A DNA stretch of 64,000 bases, from positions 682,001 to 746,000 of the forward strand of contig CBDCEL010000004.1 of assembly GCA_965215845.1 (NCBI GenBank), read 5' to 3'. Below the pieces are notes generated by a model that worked only from the letters and a program-made list of their open reading frames with translations, ran no database searches and had not been told where the DNA came from. Source of the DNA: Aurantibacter_A sp965215845 (GTDB lineage: Bacteria; Bacteroidota; Bacteroidia; Flavobacteriales; Flavobacteriaceae). The position numbers and the translations under genes were made by a program. Each line of letters starts with the position of its first letter. Position 1 is the stretch's first letter. Below are positions 25,751 to 35,039 of the stretch, piece after piece.

Positions 25751-26206
25751 TTACTGAAAAAGATGGCCACCATATACGGTCAAAATGACAAAGGCCAAGA
25801 AAACAAGTCCGTTCCAAACGGTTCTTATGGCGTGTAAACCTCCCCAATTTTTTAAATCGGAAACGGTTTGTTCCGAATCGGGGTCGACCCCTTCGGCCAT
25901 CAACCTTCTGTTCGTCGGCATCATGAATTTCAGGGTATAAGGCCCGTTCAAATGCATCAAAAGCGAAATGCCGAACCACCACCAATTTCCACTTGAGAAA
26001 GAGAGGACCAAGGCCAGGACACTTACCACAATAGACATCGACAAAACCGTTTTATGGGTCTTGTCAAAAAAGGGCTTGAATACTTCTATGGCCGTTGTGC
26101 GCTTGACCATCAGCAATATCGGGTGAACGATCAACGAAGAAGTCAAAGCCACCCCGAATTGGGCGCCCATAATCAAAATAATAAGTACAATTAAAACATT
26201 TTCCAT
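25751..26206 (-). CDS. DUF1772-like membrane protein
   Basis: A 151-residue protein with four hydrophobic helices, two short helices with LNGPYTLKFMMPTNRRLMAEG between them, and DPDSEQTVSDLKNWGGLHAIRTVWNGLVFLAF near the end. This NR.L.....W...H..R pattern is that of DUF1772/anthrone-oxygenase-like proteins. Function in bacteria is uncertain. It is the last gene of a tight minus-strand operon: 15 bp after the ferric-reductase-like gene. Confidence 0.8.
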   Translation of the reverse strand: MENVLIVLIILIMGAQFGVALTSSLIVHPILLMVKRTTAIEVFKPFFDKTHKTVLSMSIVVSVLALVLSFSSGNWWWFGISLLMHLNGPYTLKFMMPTNRRLMAEGVDPDSEQTVSDLKNWGGLHAIRTVWNGLVFLAFVILTVYGGHLFQ

Positions 26207-26221
26207 AATTCGAATTTTTGA

Positions 26222-27523
26222 TTATCTAAATGCAAATTCCTCATCATAAATCTTATGAATAGGAACATTTTTAGCTCTAAGTTGTTTGGTCAAATTGTCT
26301 TTCAAGGCATTGGGGCCACAAATCAAATAGGCTTTATCCTCATAATTTTCTAGGCCCAATTTATCGGCCGTCAAGTGACCCGATTGTTTTGAGGCCCATA
26401 TCTCGAATTCAAAATTCTGATTGTCATCGGCCGTCTGTTGCAATTCATCCCTATAGGTTGCCTCGTCCTCATTATTGACACACCAAAAGAGCTTTACCTT
26501 GTTGGTGTGCAGGTCTTTGGCCAAAGACAGAAAGGGGGTAATGCCAATGCCTCCGGCAATCCAAATTTGATCGTATTCCTTAACGTATTTGGAAGAAAAA
26601 TGTCCGTACGGGCCTTCTACCAATGCCGTTTCACCCACCCTCAATTCGGTATGCAGATCATCGGTATAATCGCCCAATCCCTTGATCGTCAACCTTAAGG
26701 TGTCGTTGTACGGATGATTACTGATCGTAAAAGGATGCTGCTGCCTTCTGCTGATACTGGGAAACGTAAAAAAGGCAAATTGGCCTGCCAGATACTTCAG
26801 GTGGTTCGTGATAGGCCTCAAGGTAATCTCGGTTAGACCGTGGTCTAGATCCTTCACTTCCTCGATCTTGTATTCCAATTTCTTATTGAAAAGACCAAAG
26901 AGAAAAGCTCTGTAAATCCATGCGGCGATGCCCAAAAATGCCATGCCAAAAACATAGGCCCGGGTTATCGGCAATTCTTGAATGAGACTTTTGACCATTA
27001 GGCCATGTACCACTCCCATCACATAGAACACCCCCATGAGTTTATGAATGTTGATCCATTTGTGATATGGTAACTTCCTTTTGAAAATGGGCGCGGCAGA
27101 AATGAGAACCCCCAAGAGTATCAATATAAAGGCATAGAAGCCGATGGGCTTACCCGGATTGAACTCGACCAAATCCCTTGGTACAATGATAAAGTGGGCG
27201 AGCAAGAGAAAAACCGCAATGACACCCGATCTTCTATGAATGAGGTACATCTTGTCCAATCCGCCAAAGATGCGTTCGACCCATTTTAAACGGGTCGCCA
27301 TCAGAAAGTTGAAGGCGAAGACGGTAACCACCCAAGAAGAAAATACCTCTCCCAAGATACGGTGTACGTTTTTCCATGATTCGTTGTTCATCTCGCCGAA
27401 CAACAGGGTATCTGACGAAACTTCCACGAAGGAACCTTTATAGAAATAAAGGTCAATCGCCCAGAAAATGAAGTGAATGCCAATAATGATCGGAAAATAG
27501 ACTTCCTGTTTTAAGATTTTCAT
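26222..27523 (-). CDS. ferric-reductase-like transmembrane flavoprotein
   Basis: A 433-residue protein. Residues 1-215 contain six or more helices with His residues in pairs typical of heme-binding ferric reductase/NOX domains (LIHRRSGVIAVFLLLAHF, INIHKLMGVFYVMGVVHG). Residues 220-430 are an FAD/NAD(P)H oxidoreductase: QQHPFTIS (FAD), GGIGITPFLSL (nucleotide) and LICGP. It would transfer electrons from cytoplasmic NAD(P)H across the membrane to iron, quinone or another acceptor. Middle gene of a three-gene operon (18 bp and 15 bp gaps). Confidence 0.9.
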   Translation of the reverse strand: MKILKQEVYFPIIIGIHFIFWAIDLYFYKGSFVEVSSDTLLFGEMNNESWKNVHRILGEVFSSWVVTVFAFNFLMATRLKWVERIFGGLDKMYLIHRRSGVIAVFLLLAHFIIVPRDLVEFNPGKPIGFYAFILILLGVLISAAPIFKRKLPYHKWINIHKLMGVFYVMGVVHGLMVKSLIQELPITRAYVFGMAFLGIAAWIYRAFLFGLFNKKLEYKIEEVKDLDHGLTEITLRPITNHLKYLAGQFAFFTFPSISRRQQHPFTISNHPYNDTLRLTIKGLGDYTDDLHTELRVGETALVEGPYGHFSSKYVKEYDQIWIAGGIGITPFLSLAKDLHTNKVKLFWCVNNEDEATYRDELQQTADDNQNFEFEIWASKQSGHLTADKLGLENYEDKAYLICGPNALKDNLTKQLRAKNVPIHKIYDEEFAFR

Positions 27524-27541
27524 ATCAAGAAGTTTATTGAA

Positions 27542-28294
27542 TTATTGCCGGGCATACTTGCCCATCCAGAAAACACCTACCGAATGAAGTTCATAGGTAG
27601 CAATACCCTCTTTTGTAAACGGAAGTGAGTCGCATAGGGCCTTTGCCTCTTCCTCCGAATTGGTATTGATGTAAAAAACAAAGTCGGTCTTATCGTTCTC
27701 CTTTTGGGTTCCTTCGATATCGAAATACACGTTTTCGATACTTCCTTCGTTCCATAGTTCGAGAATTTTGTCACCCTGGGCTTTTGTAAGTTCGTTGGAG
27801 GGTTCCCCGGTAGTGGTCCACACCGAGACAAACGATCGGGTCACTCCCTTTTCATGGATAGTCTTGAATTTTCGATCCAGCCATAAATTTCCAACAGGAA
27901 ACAATTTGTAAGATGCCAAATGCTTCTTTACAATGGTCAGGTCGTCTAATATTTTTCGTGCCCCGGCATCGGAATGTGCCTTTAGAAAAAAGGAAACATT
28001 CGGATGAAAGCCCAATTTGTCTTCCTTCGATTCGGTGTCGTAATACACGTTTTCAACCACATCATCTTTCCACAGGGCAGATAGTTCTTCCCCTATTTGA
28101 ACCGAGTTGTCGGTAACGGCCTGATCGTCGGTGGTTGTCCATTTCCAGACCACCGCGTAATTGTTTCTGCCAATTTTGGAAGCTTCGACGGCTTCTTTTG
28201 TTTTGATCGCTTCTTCGTTCTTGGCCTTTTTCCGTTCATTGCCGCAACCAAGGGCAAACAGACCGATTGCTAGATAAAATAGTGTACGTCTCAT
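27542..28294 (-). CDS. lipoprotein with two tandem YCII/muconolactone-isomerase-like domains
   Basis: A 250-residue protein with lipobox FALGC (Cys17) and a charged linker rich in Lys/Glu. Two copies of a ferredoxin-like unit follow, at about 45-135 and 140-235: ALWKDDVVENVYYD...VSFFLKAHS...SYKLFPVGNLWL and ELWNEGSIENVYFD...FVFYINTNS...TYELHSVGVFWM. Tandem duplication is therefore directly visible. Such domains are usually small dimers, so here a single chain could form the dimer. First gene of the ferric-reductase operon; role unknown. Confidence 0.75.
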   Translation of the reverse strand: MRRTLFYLAIGLFALGCGNERKKAKNEEAIKTKEAVEASKIGRNNYAVVWKWTTTDDQAVTDNSVQIGEELSALWKDDVVENVYYDTESKEDKLGFHPNVSFFLKAHSDAGARKILDDLTIVKKHLASYKLFPVGNLWLDRKFKTIHEKGVTRSFVSVWTTTGEPSNELTKAQGDKILELWNEGSIENVYFDIEGTQKENDKTDFVFYINTNSEEEAKALCDSLPFTKEGIATYELHSVGVFWMGKYARQ

Positions 28295-28316
28295 AAGAAA
28301 TAAATTTTTGACAAAT

Positions 28317-29075
28317 CTATTTCTTGGTGATTCGCTTTAATTGTATAAAACGGTCGTTTTGATGTTGGTGAAGTGTTTTTGGGGTTTCGCCCGTGTGCTT
28401 TTTTATTTCACGGATGAAATGGGGCTGGTCAAAAAAACCTTCTTCTGGAAAGAACTTTCCTTGGCGAATTTGAATATACGCTTGATAACACTTTTGAATA
28501 TTCAAATATTTCTTCAAAGAAACGCCCAAGTACCGATTCAGATACCGGTTGATTTGTCGGTTCGTCCAATAGATTTGATTAGAAACCTCGGTAGCCGAAA
28601 TATTTCCGCGCATTTTATCAAGCAATTGCGAAAGTCTCATTTTATTGCCCGGAACATTCTTGGAAGGCTTGATCTTCAACAACTCTTTCTGCCATTGTTC
28701 CACAATAATTTCAAAATTTCGGAGGTCGAACTTGTCAACATTCAGATATGATAATTCGAGCTGCAAGTATCCATTGAGGTAGGAGGACACTTCGCGGCTC
28801 AATAGAAATTCAGGTGCCAAGATCTTCAATCGACAACCGTAAGATGTCGCATTGGGCGGAATGGTGAATTCCTTTTCGTCGGTCCACAGTCCAGTCATGA
28901 AGTAAGCCAATACGGCCTCATCTCGTACAATCATCACAATCTTAAAATAACTGTCCGGGAAGATTGTAATCTTATCGGGGCTGTCTGTGAGGTTCTTATG
29001 GGTCCAAAACGAGTGCACAAAATCCCTCAGCCCTTGAACGGGCTCCAGCTCTCGATATGTACTTGTTTCAGCCAT
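28317..29075 (-). CDS. AraC-family transcriptional regulator (DUF6597-type N-terminus)
   Basis: A 252-residue protein. The N-terminal sensing region (YRELEPVQGLRDFVHSFWTHKN, then ITIFPDSYFKIVMIV) is typical of the DUF6597 AraC regulators; the C-terminus carries the HTH (ISATEVSNQIYWTNRQINRYLNRYLGVSLKKYLNIQKCYQAY, then GFFDQPHFIREIKKHTGETPKTL). Located 22 bp upstream of the ferric-reductase operon in the same direction, hence probably its regulator or first gene. No binding site was identified. Confidence 0.85.
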   Translation of the reverse strand: MAETSTYRELEPVQGLRDFVHSFWTHKNLTDSPDKITIFPDSYFKIVMIVRDEAVLAYFMTGLWTDEKEFTIPPNATSYGCRLKILAPEFLLSREVSSYLNGYLQLELSYLNVDKFDLRNFEIIVEQWQKELLKIKPSKNVPGNKMRLSQLLDKMRGNISATEVSNQIYWTNRQINRYLNRYLGVSLKKYLNIQKCYQAYIQIRQGKFFPEEGFFDQPHFIREIKKHTGETPKTLHQHQNDRFIQLKRITKK

Positions 29076-29176
29076 TTATGTTCGGGAATCGGTTTCCTTA
29101 AAAATAGTGATTCTATTGGCTATCTGAAAAGGATTGGCGCCAATCACGGACTTGGGAACAATTCTTAGCCTGAACG

Positions 29177-29827
29177 CTAATTCGATGTTGATCTCGAAAG
29201 AATCCTTTCCAAGGCCCCCATCTCTTCAAAAACAACGACCTTTTGCGTATCGATATAATCTGAATGGCCATTCTTCGAGTATGCGAAGACATCGAAACCA
29301 CCTGCCAAAGCTGCCTGAATACCTACGGCGCTATCTTCTACTACCACACATTCATCGGGCTTGTATCCCATTTTTCGAGCCGCATGAAGAAAAATATCCG
29401 GATCTGGCTTCCAACTTTTTATTTCATAGCAACTGAACATTTTGCCTTGAAAAGCATCGATTAAACCTGTGGTTGTCAAATTGTTGCGGATTTTTTCCAA
29501 CGGGCCACTTGAGGCAACGCAGAAAGGGACTTCGAGATTTTCGATTACCGCATGAATACCCGCTATAGGTTTGAGTTCGGTTTTGAAGGCTTTGTACGTT
29601 TTCTTTCTATATTCAGATTCAAAATTTTCGGGCAACCCACCAGTGCTCAGTTCTTCTAAATATTCTGTTATATCATTTAAGGACCTCCCCATAAATTCTT
29701 CTGAAAAAACAGGCAGGTCAAGGTGCAACCCCAAATCTTTTGCCATCGACACAAACACCTTGGCGGTTATGGCCTCGCTATCGACCAAAACACCATCACA
29801 ATCAAAAATGACGCACTTGTATTTCAT
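29177..29827 (-). CDS. HAD-superfamily phosphatase, beta-phosphoglucomutase-like
   Basis: A 216-residue protein. MKYKCVIFDCDGVLVDSEAI is motif I (D-x-D nucleophile pair), VASSGP is motif II, KPDPDIF motif III and VVEDSAVGIQAALAGG motif IV, with the alpha-helical cap of the beta-PGM subfamily between. It probably removes phosphate from a sugar or polyol phosphate in the cytosol. An upstream in-frame ATG at 29836 is possible. It follows the alkaline phosphatase by 23 bp and looks co-transcribed, which places it in the phosphate-ester cluster. Confidence 0.9.
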   Translation of the reverse strand: MKYKCVIFDCDGVLVDSEAITAKVFVSMAKDLGLHLDLPVFSEEFMGRSLNDITEYLEELSTGGLPENFESEYRKKTYKAFKTELKPIAGIHAVIENLEVPFCVASSGPLEKIRNNLTTTGLIDAFQGKMFSCYEIKSWKPDPDIFLHAARKMGYKPDECVVVEDSAVGIQAALAGGFDVFAYSKNGHSDYIDTQKVVVFEEMGALERILSRSTSN

Positions 29828-29850
29828 TTCAAACAACAGGGGCTTACTCC

Positions 29851-30975
29851 TTAATCCTTCTCGATATTCAATGCGTTCAATATCTTATCGAAAACGGCAT
29901 TGTTCTCATAGACCCCCAGGAACTCCTCAGAACCAGGACCATAGGCAAATACAGGAATCAAGGTCGCGGAATGTCCGTCTGTAGAAAAGGTCATGCCAAT
30001 TTCCCTGTAATCGCTATACTCCTCGCCGTCTTCTCCTTTCTTCTTTTTGGCGGCCAAGGTAAAGCCTCCTGTTTCGTGATCAGATGTTACTATTACTAAT
30101 GTATTGCCATCTTTCTCGGCGTAATCCAATGCCCTCCCCACAGCATCATCAAAATCGATCAGTTCCGATACCAAATAAGGTGCGTCATTATCATGGCCGC
30201 CCCAATCTATCTGAGAGCCCTCGGCCATCATAAAAAAGCCTGAATTATCTTTATCCAAAAATTGTATGCCAAGTTCCGTTGCCTCCGAAAGAAAGTCTCC
30301 CCTACCTTCCTTGGCAGGGGGCATCTCGTCTTTTGCCAATAAATAACCCGCCTTTTTATTCGATTTGATTTTCTCGAACTCATCTAGTGCCCTAGTATTT
30401 ATAACGAATTGTTTTTCGATTAACTCGTCTAGTAAATTGCGCCCGTCTTTTCGATCGTTGAAAAACTGTAGTCCACCACCTGCAAAAAAATCCACTTCAG
30501 ACTGGACCAAATCCAGTGCTATTTCTTCAGCTAATCCTCTATTGATTACATGGGCATAGAAGCTTGCCGGGGTCGCATGGGTAATTGAAGAAGTAGCGAT
30601 CATTCCTGTTTTAAAATTTTTCAATGAAAGTAACTCTACTAAGTTTTTTACCTCGGTAGAATCGTTCGATACCCCTATTGCTCCATTGTATGTTTTTACC
30701 CCGCATGCAAAAGCTGTTGCGCCCGCGGCAGAATCAGTTACGTCTTCCCTTGATGATGAGGTCTTTATCAAACCGATATGATTAAAACGCGCATAATTGG
30801 GTGAAGATTCCTTAAAATAGAAGGCGGAAGAAATTTGTGACAATCCTGTACCGTCGCTAATAAAAAGGATGACATTTTTAGGAACCGAATTCCTTTTATT
30901 GCCCGCAAACCTGGAAGATTTACACGCAAAAAGCATGAAGGCAATACTTACCAATACAACTCCGTTCAATTTCAT
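29851..30975 (-). CDS. alkaline phosphatase lipoprotein
   Basis: A 374-residue protein with lipobox FMLFAC (Cys18). The alkaline phosphatase fold is clear: ILFISDGTGLSQ (metal Asp), VTDSAAGATAFACG (Ser82 as phosphoserine nucleophile), AEGSQIDWGGHDND and VTSDHETGGF (metal ligands), and a final His in STDGHSATLIPVFAYG. It dephosphorylates external phosphomonoesters. It is related to the C-terminal half of the next gene upstream (shared FAYGPxSxEFxGxYxNNAVFxKIL). Second gene of the minus-strand unit that starts at 32968. Confidence 0.93.
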   Translation of the reverse strand: MKLNGVVLVSIAFMLFACKSSRFAGNKRNSVPKNVILFISDGTGLSQISSAFYFKESSPNYARFNHIGLIKTSSSREDVTDSAAGATAFACGVKTYNGAIGVSNDSTEVKNLVELLSLKNFKTGMIATSSITHATPASFYAHVINRGLAEEIALDLVQSEVDFFAGGGLQFFNDRKDGRNLLDELIEKQFVINTRALDEFEKIKSNKKAGYLLAKDEMPPAKEGRGDFLSEATELGIQFLDKDNSGFFMMAEGSQIDWGGHDNDAPYLVSELIDFDDAVGRALDYAEKDGNTLVIVTSDHETGGFTLAAKKKKGEDGEEYSDYREIGMTFSTDGHSATLIPVFAYGPGSEEFLGVYENNAVFDKILNALNIEKD

Positions 30976-31165
30976 ATGCTGTTGATTTACATTTTATTAA
31001 AAGATGTTCAAGCCGCCCTTTTTGATCTATAATCCGATTCTTCATTCTGCTTTGTAGACCAAAGCAACGATTGTATTGCCAAGATTACTACAATTTGTCG
31101 CAATGCCCTAACGATATACATCTAAATATACCAATAGCTCTGGGTGCAAACTAAAACAGTTTGCT

Positions 31166-32968
31166 CTAATGTGCTTTGATGTCAAGAACCTTAAGAATCT
31201 TACCAAAAACGGCGTTGTTCGCATAAATCCCTTGAAACTCATATGATCGAGGGCCGTATGCAAATATCGGCACCATGGTGCCGGTGTGATCATGGGTGGT
31301 AAAATCTCCTTCAATCATTCTGTTTTCAAGATTCCCTTGTGGTATGCTAAACCCTGAAGTTTCATGATCCGCGGTAACAATCACCAAAGTATTTCCCGTG
31401 GTATCGGCAAATTTGATGGCTTCGCTTATCGCACGATCAAAATCGATGCCTTCGGTAACAATTCCCGATACATTGTTATGGTGGCCATAACTGTCAATTT
31501 TGGCTCCCTCGACCATCAAAAAAAACGGTGCGTTCTTGGCCTTTAAAAAAGCGAGCCCGTTCTTGGTAACCGCTGCCAAAACAGCTCCCCGGCCTTCAAG
31601 AACACCCGGCACACTATCATTTGAGATAAAATGGGCCACCTTTTTTTCAGTACTGCCGTCAATAGCACCCGCATCGTCTATGACAGCAAAATCCATCTCG
31701 GCCACATTACTTTTAAAAGCCTTCGATCCTCCCCCGATCAATAAAGAAAGCTTGCTTTCCGATAAATCTGAAACGATGCCTTTGGTATCGGAGCGATCTA
31801 TTCTATGGGCGTAAAAAGCTGCGGGGGTTGCACCTGTTATTTCGTCAGTGGTAATACAACCAGAGACAAAACCGCGTTCATGAAGCAGTTCGGTAATATT
31901 CTGTAAAGATGATCCGTCAGGGCCCACGCCTATCGCTCGGTTATTGGTTTTCTTGCCAGTTGCCAAAGCCGTGCCCGCTGCGGCCGAATCGGTGGTAAAA
32001 TCATCGGCCGATTGCGTTTTTAACAAGCCGATACTTTTTAACCGTGTAAGGGTCAAATCTCCGCCGTTGGCCAGAACCGCCGATGTAATCTGTGTCAGGC
32101 CATTACCATCACCTATCAATAAGATGATGTTTTTGACGGGGAGATCTTTCTGATCGGACTCAAATGTAGGTGTATATACTTCCGAAAAAACTTCATTGTA
32201 ATATAGGCGCTGGTCAAGGGTCTTCAAATAGGAGGCCGATGCATAGGGCATATCGGTATTGATAAAATCAACGCCAAGGTCTTTAAATGCTTTCCAGGCC
32301 GTTTTGGAATCGGGGCTACCCCAAAAGCGAAAAGGTTTGGCATAACTATGAGCCTTATCAATGACACCTTTCACAATTTTATAATCTTCTTCGGTCAATC
32401 GTCCCTTTCCATTCCATGAAGAGTATTTTTTAAAGTTCAAACTTATCAAGGCCACCTTGTTCCATCCCGCTTCATCCCCTATATCTGCAAGACTTTGATA
32501 GTCAAAACGTATATGGTCAGGATAATTTATGTATTCGTTTGATTTTGGTCTATTGCCCGATATTACAATGGAAATCTTCTTTTCATTGACAATGCCCTGA
32601 TACTTATCCAAAACGGAAATGAGTTTCTTTAGGGTCGAATAGGGTTCTGATTTGATATCGACCAATAGCTGTAGCTCTTTGAAATTTCCCAACCGTAAGG
32701 ACATAGCCTTTTGAATGGGTTGCAAGTATAAATTTTCAATAGTACGATCTTCTATGATTTCATCTTCATCGTGGGTCACGAACAAGGTATCGCCTTTTAA
32801 GAAAATGTCGACCTCAATAGAATTGAGCCCATTGGTATAGGCACTCCAGAACGGAACATCTTGGTGGTAGTCGTTGTGGGAATGTATTTGAAATTGTTGG
32901 GCGATGAGATATGGTGCACCGAACCAAATGATCAGAAGTACCAAACAATGTTTTTTGAACATATTCAT
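31166..32968 (-). CDS. phosphodiesterase-alkaline phosphatase fusion, secreted
   Basis: A 600-residue protein with an N-terminal signal (about residues 1-24). Residues 27-245 form a GDPD/PI-PLC-like TIM-barrel: HSHNDY (29-34), EVDIF (52-56), THDEDE and a later NTDMP. Residues 278-600 are an alkaline phosphatase: LIGDGNG, TDSAAAGTALATG (Ser328), VEGAKIDSYGHHNN, VTADHETSGF, TTHDHTGTMVPIFAYG. One chain could cleave a phosphodiester and then remove the phosphate from the product. It lies on the minus strand, divergent from 33244, with a shared operator between. Confidence 0.88.
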   Translation of the reverse strand: MNMFKKHCLVLLIIWFGAPYLIAQQFQIHSHNDYHQDVPFWSAYTNGLNSIEVDIFLKGDTLFVTHDEDEIIEDRTIENLYLQPIQKAMSLRLGNFKELQLLVDIKSEPYSTLKKLISVLDKYQGIVNEKKISIVISGNRPKSNEYINYPDHIRFDYQSLADIGDEAGWNKVALISLNFKKYSSWNGKGRLTEEDYKIVKGVIDKAHSYAKPFRFWGSPDSKTAWKAFKDLGVDFINTDMPYASASYLKTLDQRLYYNEVFSEVYTPTFESDQKDLPVKNIILLIGDGNGLTQITSAVLANGGDLTLTRLKSIGLLKTQSADDFTTDSAAAGTALATGKKTNNRAIGVGPDGSSLQNITELLHERGFVSGCITTDEITGATPAAFYAHRIDRSDTKGIVSDLSESKLSLLIGGGSKAFKSNVAEMDFAVIDDAGAIDGSTEKKVAHFISNDSVPGVLEGRGAVLAAVTKNGLAFLKAKNAPFFLMVEGAKIDSYGHHNNVSGIVTEGIDFDRAISEAIKFADTTGNTLVIVTADHETSGFSIPQGNLENRMIEGDFTTHDHTGTMVPIFAYGPRSYEFQGIYANNAVFGKILKVLDIKAH

Positions 32969-33043
32969 TAGCTATATCGTTAGTCATCGTCCAACTGCCC
33001 AATACATGGAAAAAGGCGCCGAGATTATCTAGGCCATTACGAA

Positions 33044-33058
33044 GATAGGATTCCTATC
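33044..33058. promoter_or_regulatory. second palindrome in the divergent promoter region
   Basis: GATAGGATTCCTATC has 7-bp perfect arms around one base. It lies 23 bp from the LacI-type site and 76 bp from the start of the gene at 32968. It could bind a second regulator. Seen once in the window. Confidence 0.35.
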
Positions 33059-33080
33059 AATGATTGGGTACGGAAATTGG

Positions 33081-33096
33081 ATGCAAACCTTTGCAT
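33081..33096. promoter_or_regulatory. LacI-type operator, copy 1
   Basis: ATGCAAACCTTTGCAT is identical to the sites at 35040 and 43760. It lies between the divergent phosphodiesterase fusion gene (113 bp away) and the type I phosphodiesterase gene (148 bp away), and could control both. Palindromic arms ATGCAAA/TTTGCAT are perfect; the centre is CC. Confidence 0.8.
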
Positions 33097-33243
33097 AAAC
33101 AAACGTCTCGACAAAAAATAGAGTCCGGTATTTTATTTCTACTTTAACCAAGGTCAGGACCAGTTATCTCAGCATGATTCTGAATAGCCTAGTTTGTGAA
33201 TGATGAAATTAAAATAGAATAACACCAATTAATAATGGGTACC

Positions 33244-34893
33244 ATGAAAAGCGTTACATTTTTTGGAATAATCGGATTGTTGATTATGGGCTCTGCTTGC
33301 ACACCAAGCGAAAAAAAAGTCTTTGACCTCAACCAAGTCAAGCACGTTATCGTAATAGGGGTAGACGCGATGAGTCCAGATGGAATCAGAAATGCGACAA
33401 CCCCTGCGCTGGATGAAATGATGAAAAACGGAGCATATACCTTGAATGCGAGGGGAGTTTTGCCGACGAGCAGTAGTACGAATTGGGCCTCCATGGTTTC
33501 AGGGGCCGGGCCAGAACAACACGGAGTCACTTCGAATGGTTGGGAACGCGATGATTTCAACATCCCGCCGGTACTCACCGGACGTGAAGATATTTTCCCG
33601 ACTATTTTCGGGATAACAAGGGAACAACGTCCTGAACTCGAAATGGGTGCGATTTATACATGGACCGGTTTTGGCCGCCTGATAGAACGAACGGCCTTGA
33701 GCTTCGACAGTAATGGTTCTAATGATGACGATACCCTGGAAAAAGCCAAGAAATACATCCGCGAAAAAAAACCTGACTTCCTTTTCATTCATTTTGACGA
33801 TGTTGATCATGTGGGACACGAACACGGGCATAAGACTCAGTTTTATTACGATGCGGTAAGCAAGGTCGACAAGCAGATCGCCGCCGTCATGGAAGCCACA
33901 AAGGAAGCTGGCATTTTTGAGGAAACCGTATTCATTGTCTCGGCAGACCATGGGGGAATTGGCTATGGTCATGGTGGCCAGACCCTTGATGAAATCGAAA
34001 TACCTTTTATACTTTATGGGAAGGGCATTAAAAAAGGGTACTCCATAAAAAATAAGGTGTATACCTATGACAATGCGGCCACGGTGGCCATGTTACTTGG
34101 CGTCAAGCAACCCTATGCTTGGATTGGAAAACCGGTAACAAGTGCCGTTGAAGGGTATCCTGAGCCTGAGTTGGGCAATCAAAAGGTTTTGATCGCGAGT
34201 CCTATAATCCATCCAAAACCAAATCTTTATGATCCTGCGGGCGGGCTCTACGTCGATAAGACCCCAACAGTAAAAATCGAAGTACAGGGCAAGGCAGAAA
34301 TCAGATATACGACCGACGGTTCTGTTCCAGATAAAAGCTCTATGCTCTATACAAAACCGTTCGAACTAACCAAAAGTGCAGTGGTCACGGCAAAGGCTTT
34401 TATTGGAAGTCAACAGGAGAGCAACCCTACCACAGCCTATTTTAGATTGGTGAAAAAGAACTCGAAAAATGGGATTCGCTATTCCTATTTCGAAGGTGCC
34501 GATTGGAAATTTCTTCCGGTATTTGAAAATCTGAAACCGATAAAGAAGGGAAAGGTTTATGAGGTTCGCATCGGTGATATCAACCAAAGGAGCAATCAAT
34601 TTGGCATACAGTTCAAGGCGTCCCTGAAAATTATGACGGCTGGGGAATATCGATTTTATCTCAACTCTGATGACGGTAGCAAATTATACATCGACGGCAA
34701 AATGGTCGTCGACAATGACGGGGGGCATGGTACCATTGAGCGCAACGGGGATATTGTCTTGAACGAAGGCTTTCATACCATTACCATCGACTATCACAAT
34801 CAGGGTGGGGGTGCTTGGCTTGATGCTTTTTACAAAGGTCCGAATGTACCGAAACAGATTATACCCGCTGATCTCTTGTTCTTAAATGAATAA
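33244..34893 (+). CDS. type I phosphodiesterase lipoprotein with PA14 domain
   Basis: A 549-residue protein with lipobox MGSAC (Cys19); the ATG at 33244 is preferred over the one at 33235 for its clean signal. Residues 33-310 belong to the alkaline phosphatase superfamily, type I phosphodiesterase/nucleotide pyrophosphatase branch: VIVIGVDAMS (metal Asp41), PTSSSTNWASM (nucleophile region), FDDVDHVGHEHG and SADHGG (metal ligands). A chitobiase-like C-terminal domain (about 320-400) and a PA14 domain (about 405-549) follow, usually carbohydrate-binding. It would cleave a phosphodiester in a glycan or lipid at the cell surface. Confidence 0.88.
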   Translation: MKSVTFFGIIGLLIMGSACTPSEKKVFDLNQVKHVIVIGVDAMSPDGIRNATTPALDEMMKNGAYTLNARGVLPTSSSTNWASMVSGAGPEQHGVTSNGWERDDFNIPPVLTGREDIFPTIFGITREQRPELEMGAIYTWTGFGRLIERTALSFDSNGSNDDDTLEKAKKYIREKKPDFLFIHFDDVDHVGHEHGHKTQFYYDAVSKVDKQIAAVMEATKEAGIFEETVFIVSADHGGIGYGHGGQTLDEIEIPFILYGKGIKKGYSIKNKVYTYDNAATVAMLLGVKQPYAWIGKPVTSAVEGYPEPELGNQKVLIASPIIHPKPNLYDPAGGLYVDKTPTVKIEVQGKAEIRYTTDGSVPDKSSMLYTKPFELTKSAVVTAKAFIGSQQESNPTTAYFRLVKKNSKNGIRYSYFEGADWKFLPVFENLKPIKKGKVYEVRIGDINQRSNQFGIQFKASLKIMTAGEYRFYLNSDDGSKLYIDGKMVVDNDGGHGTIERNGDIVLNEGFHTITIDYHNQGGGAWLDAFYKGPNVPKQIIPADLLFLNE

Positions 34894-35039
34894 CAACATT
34901 GTGAATACTACGGCCTCCTCCTTCCATTCAAAAAAGTCCCTTTTGAACCGTGCACTTTTCATGCCTGCCATGGCCATAAAAGAAAAGCCGAATACAACAT
35001 TTCCAAATAGTTAAATAAGCCTAAAGGGCATGTAAATCT

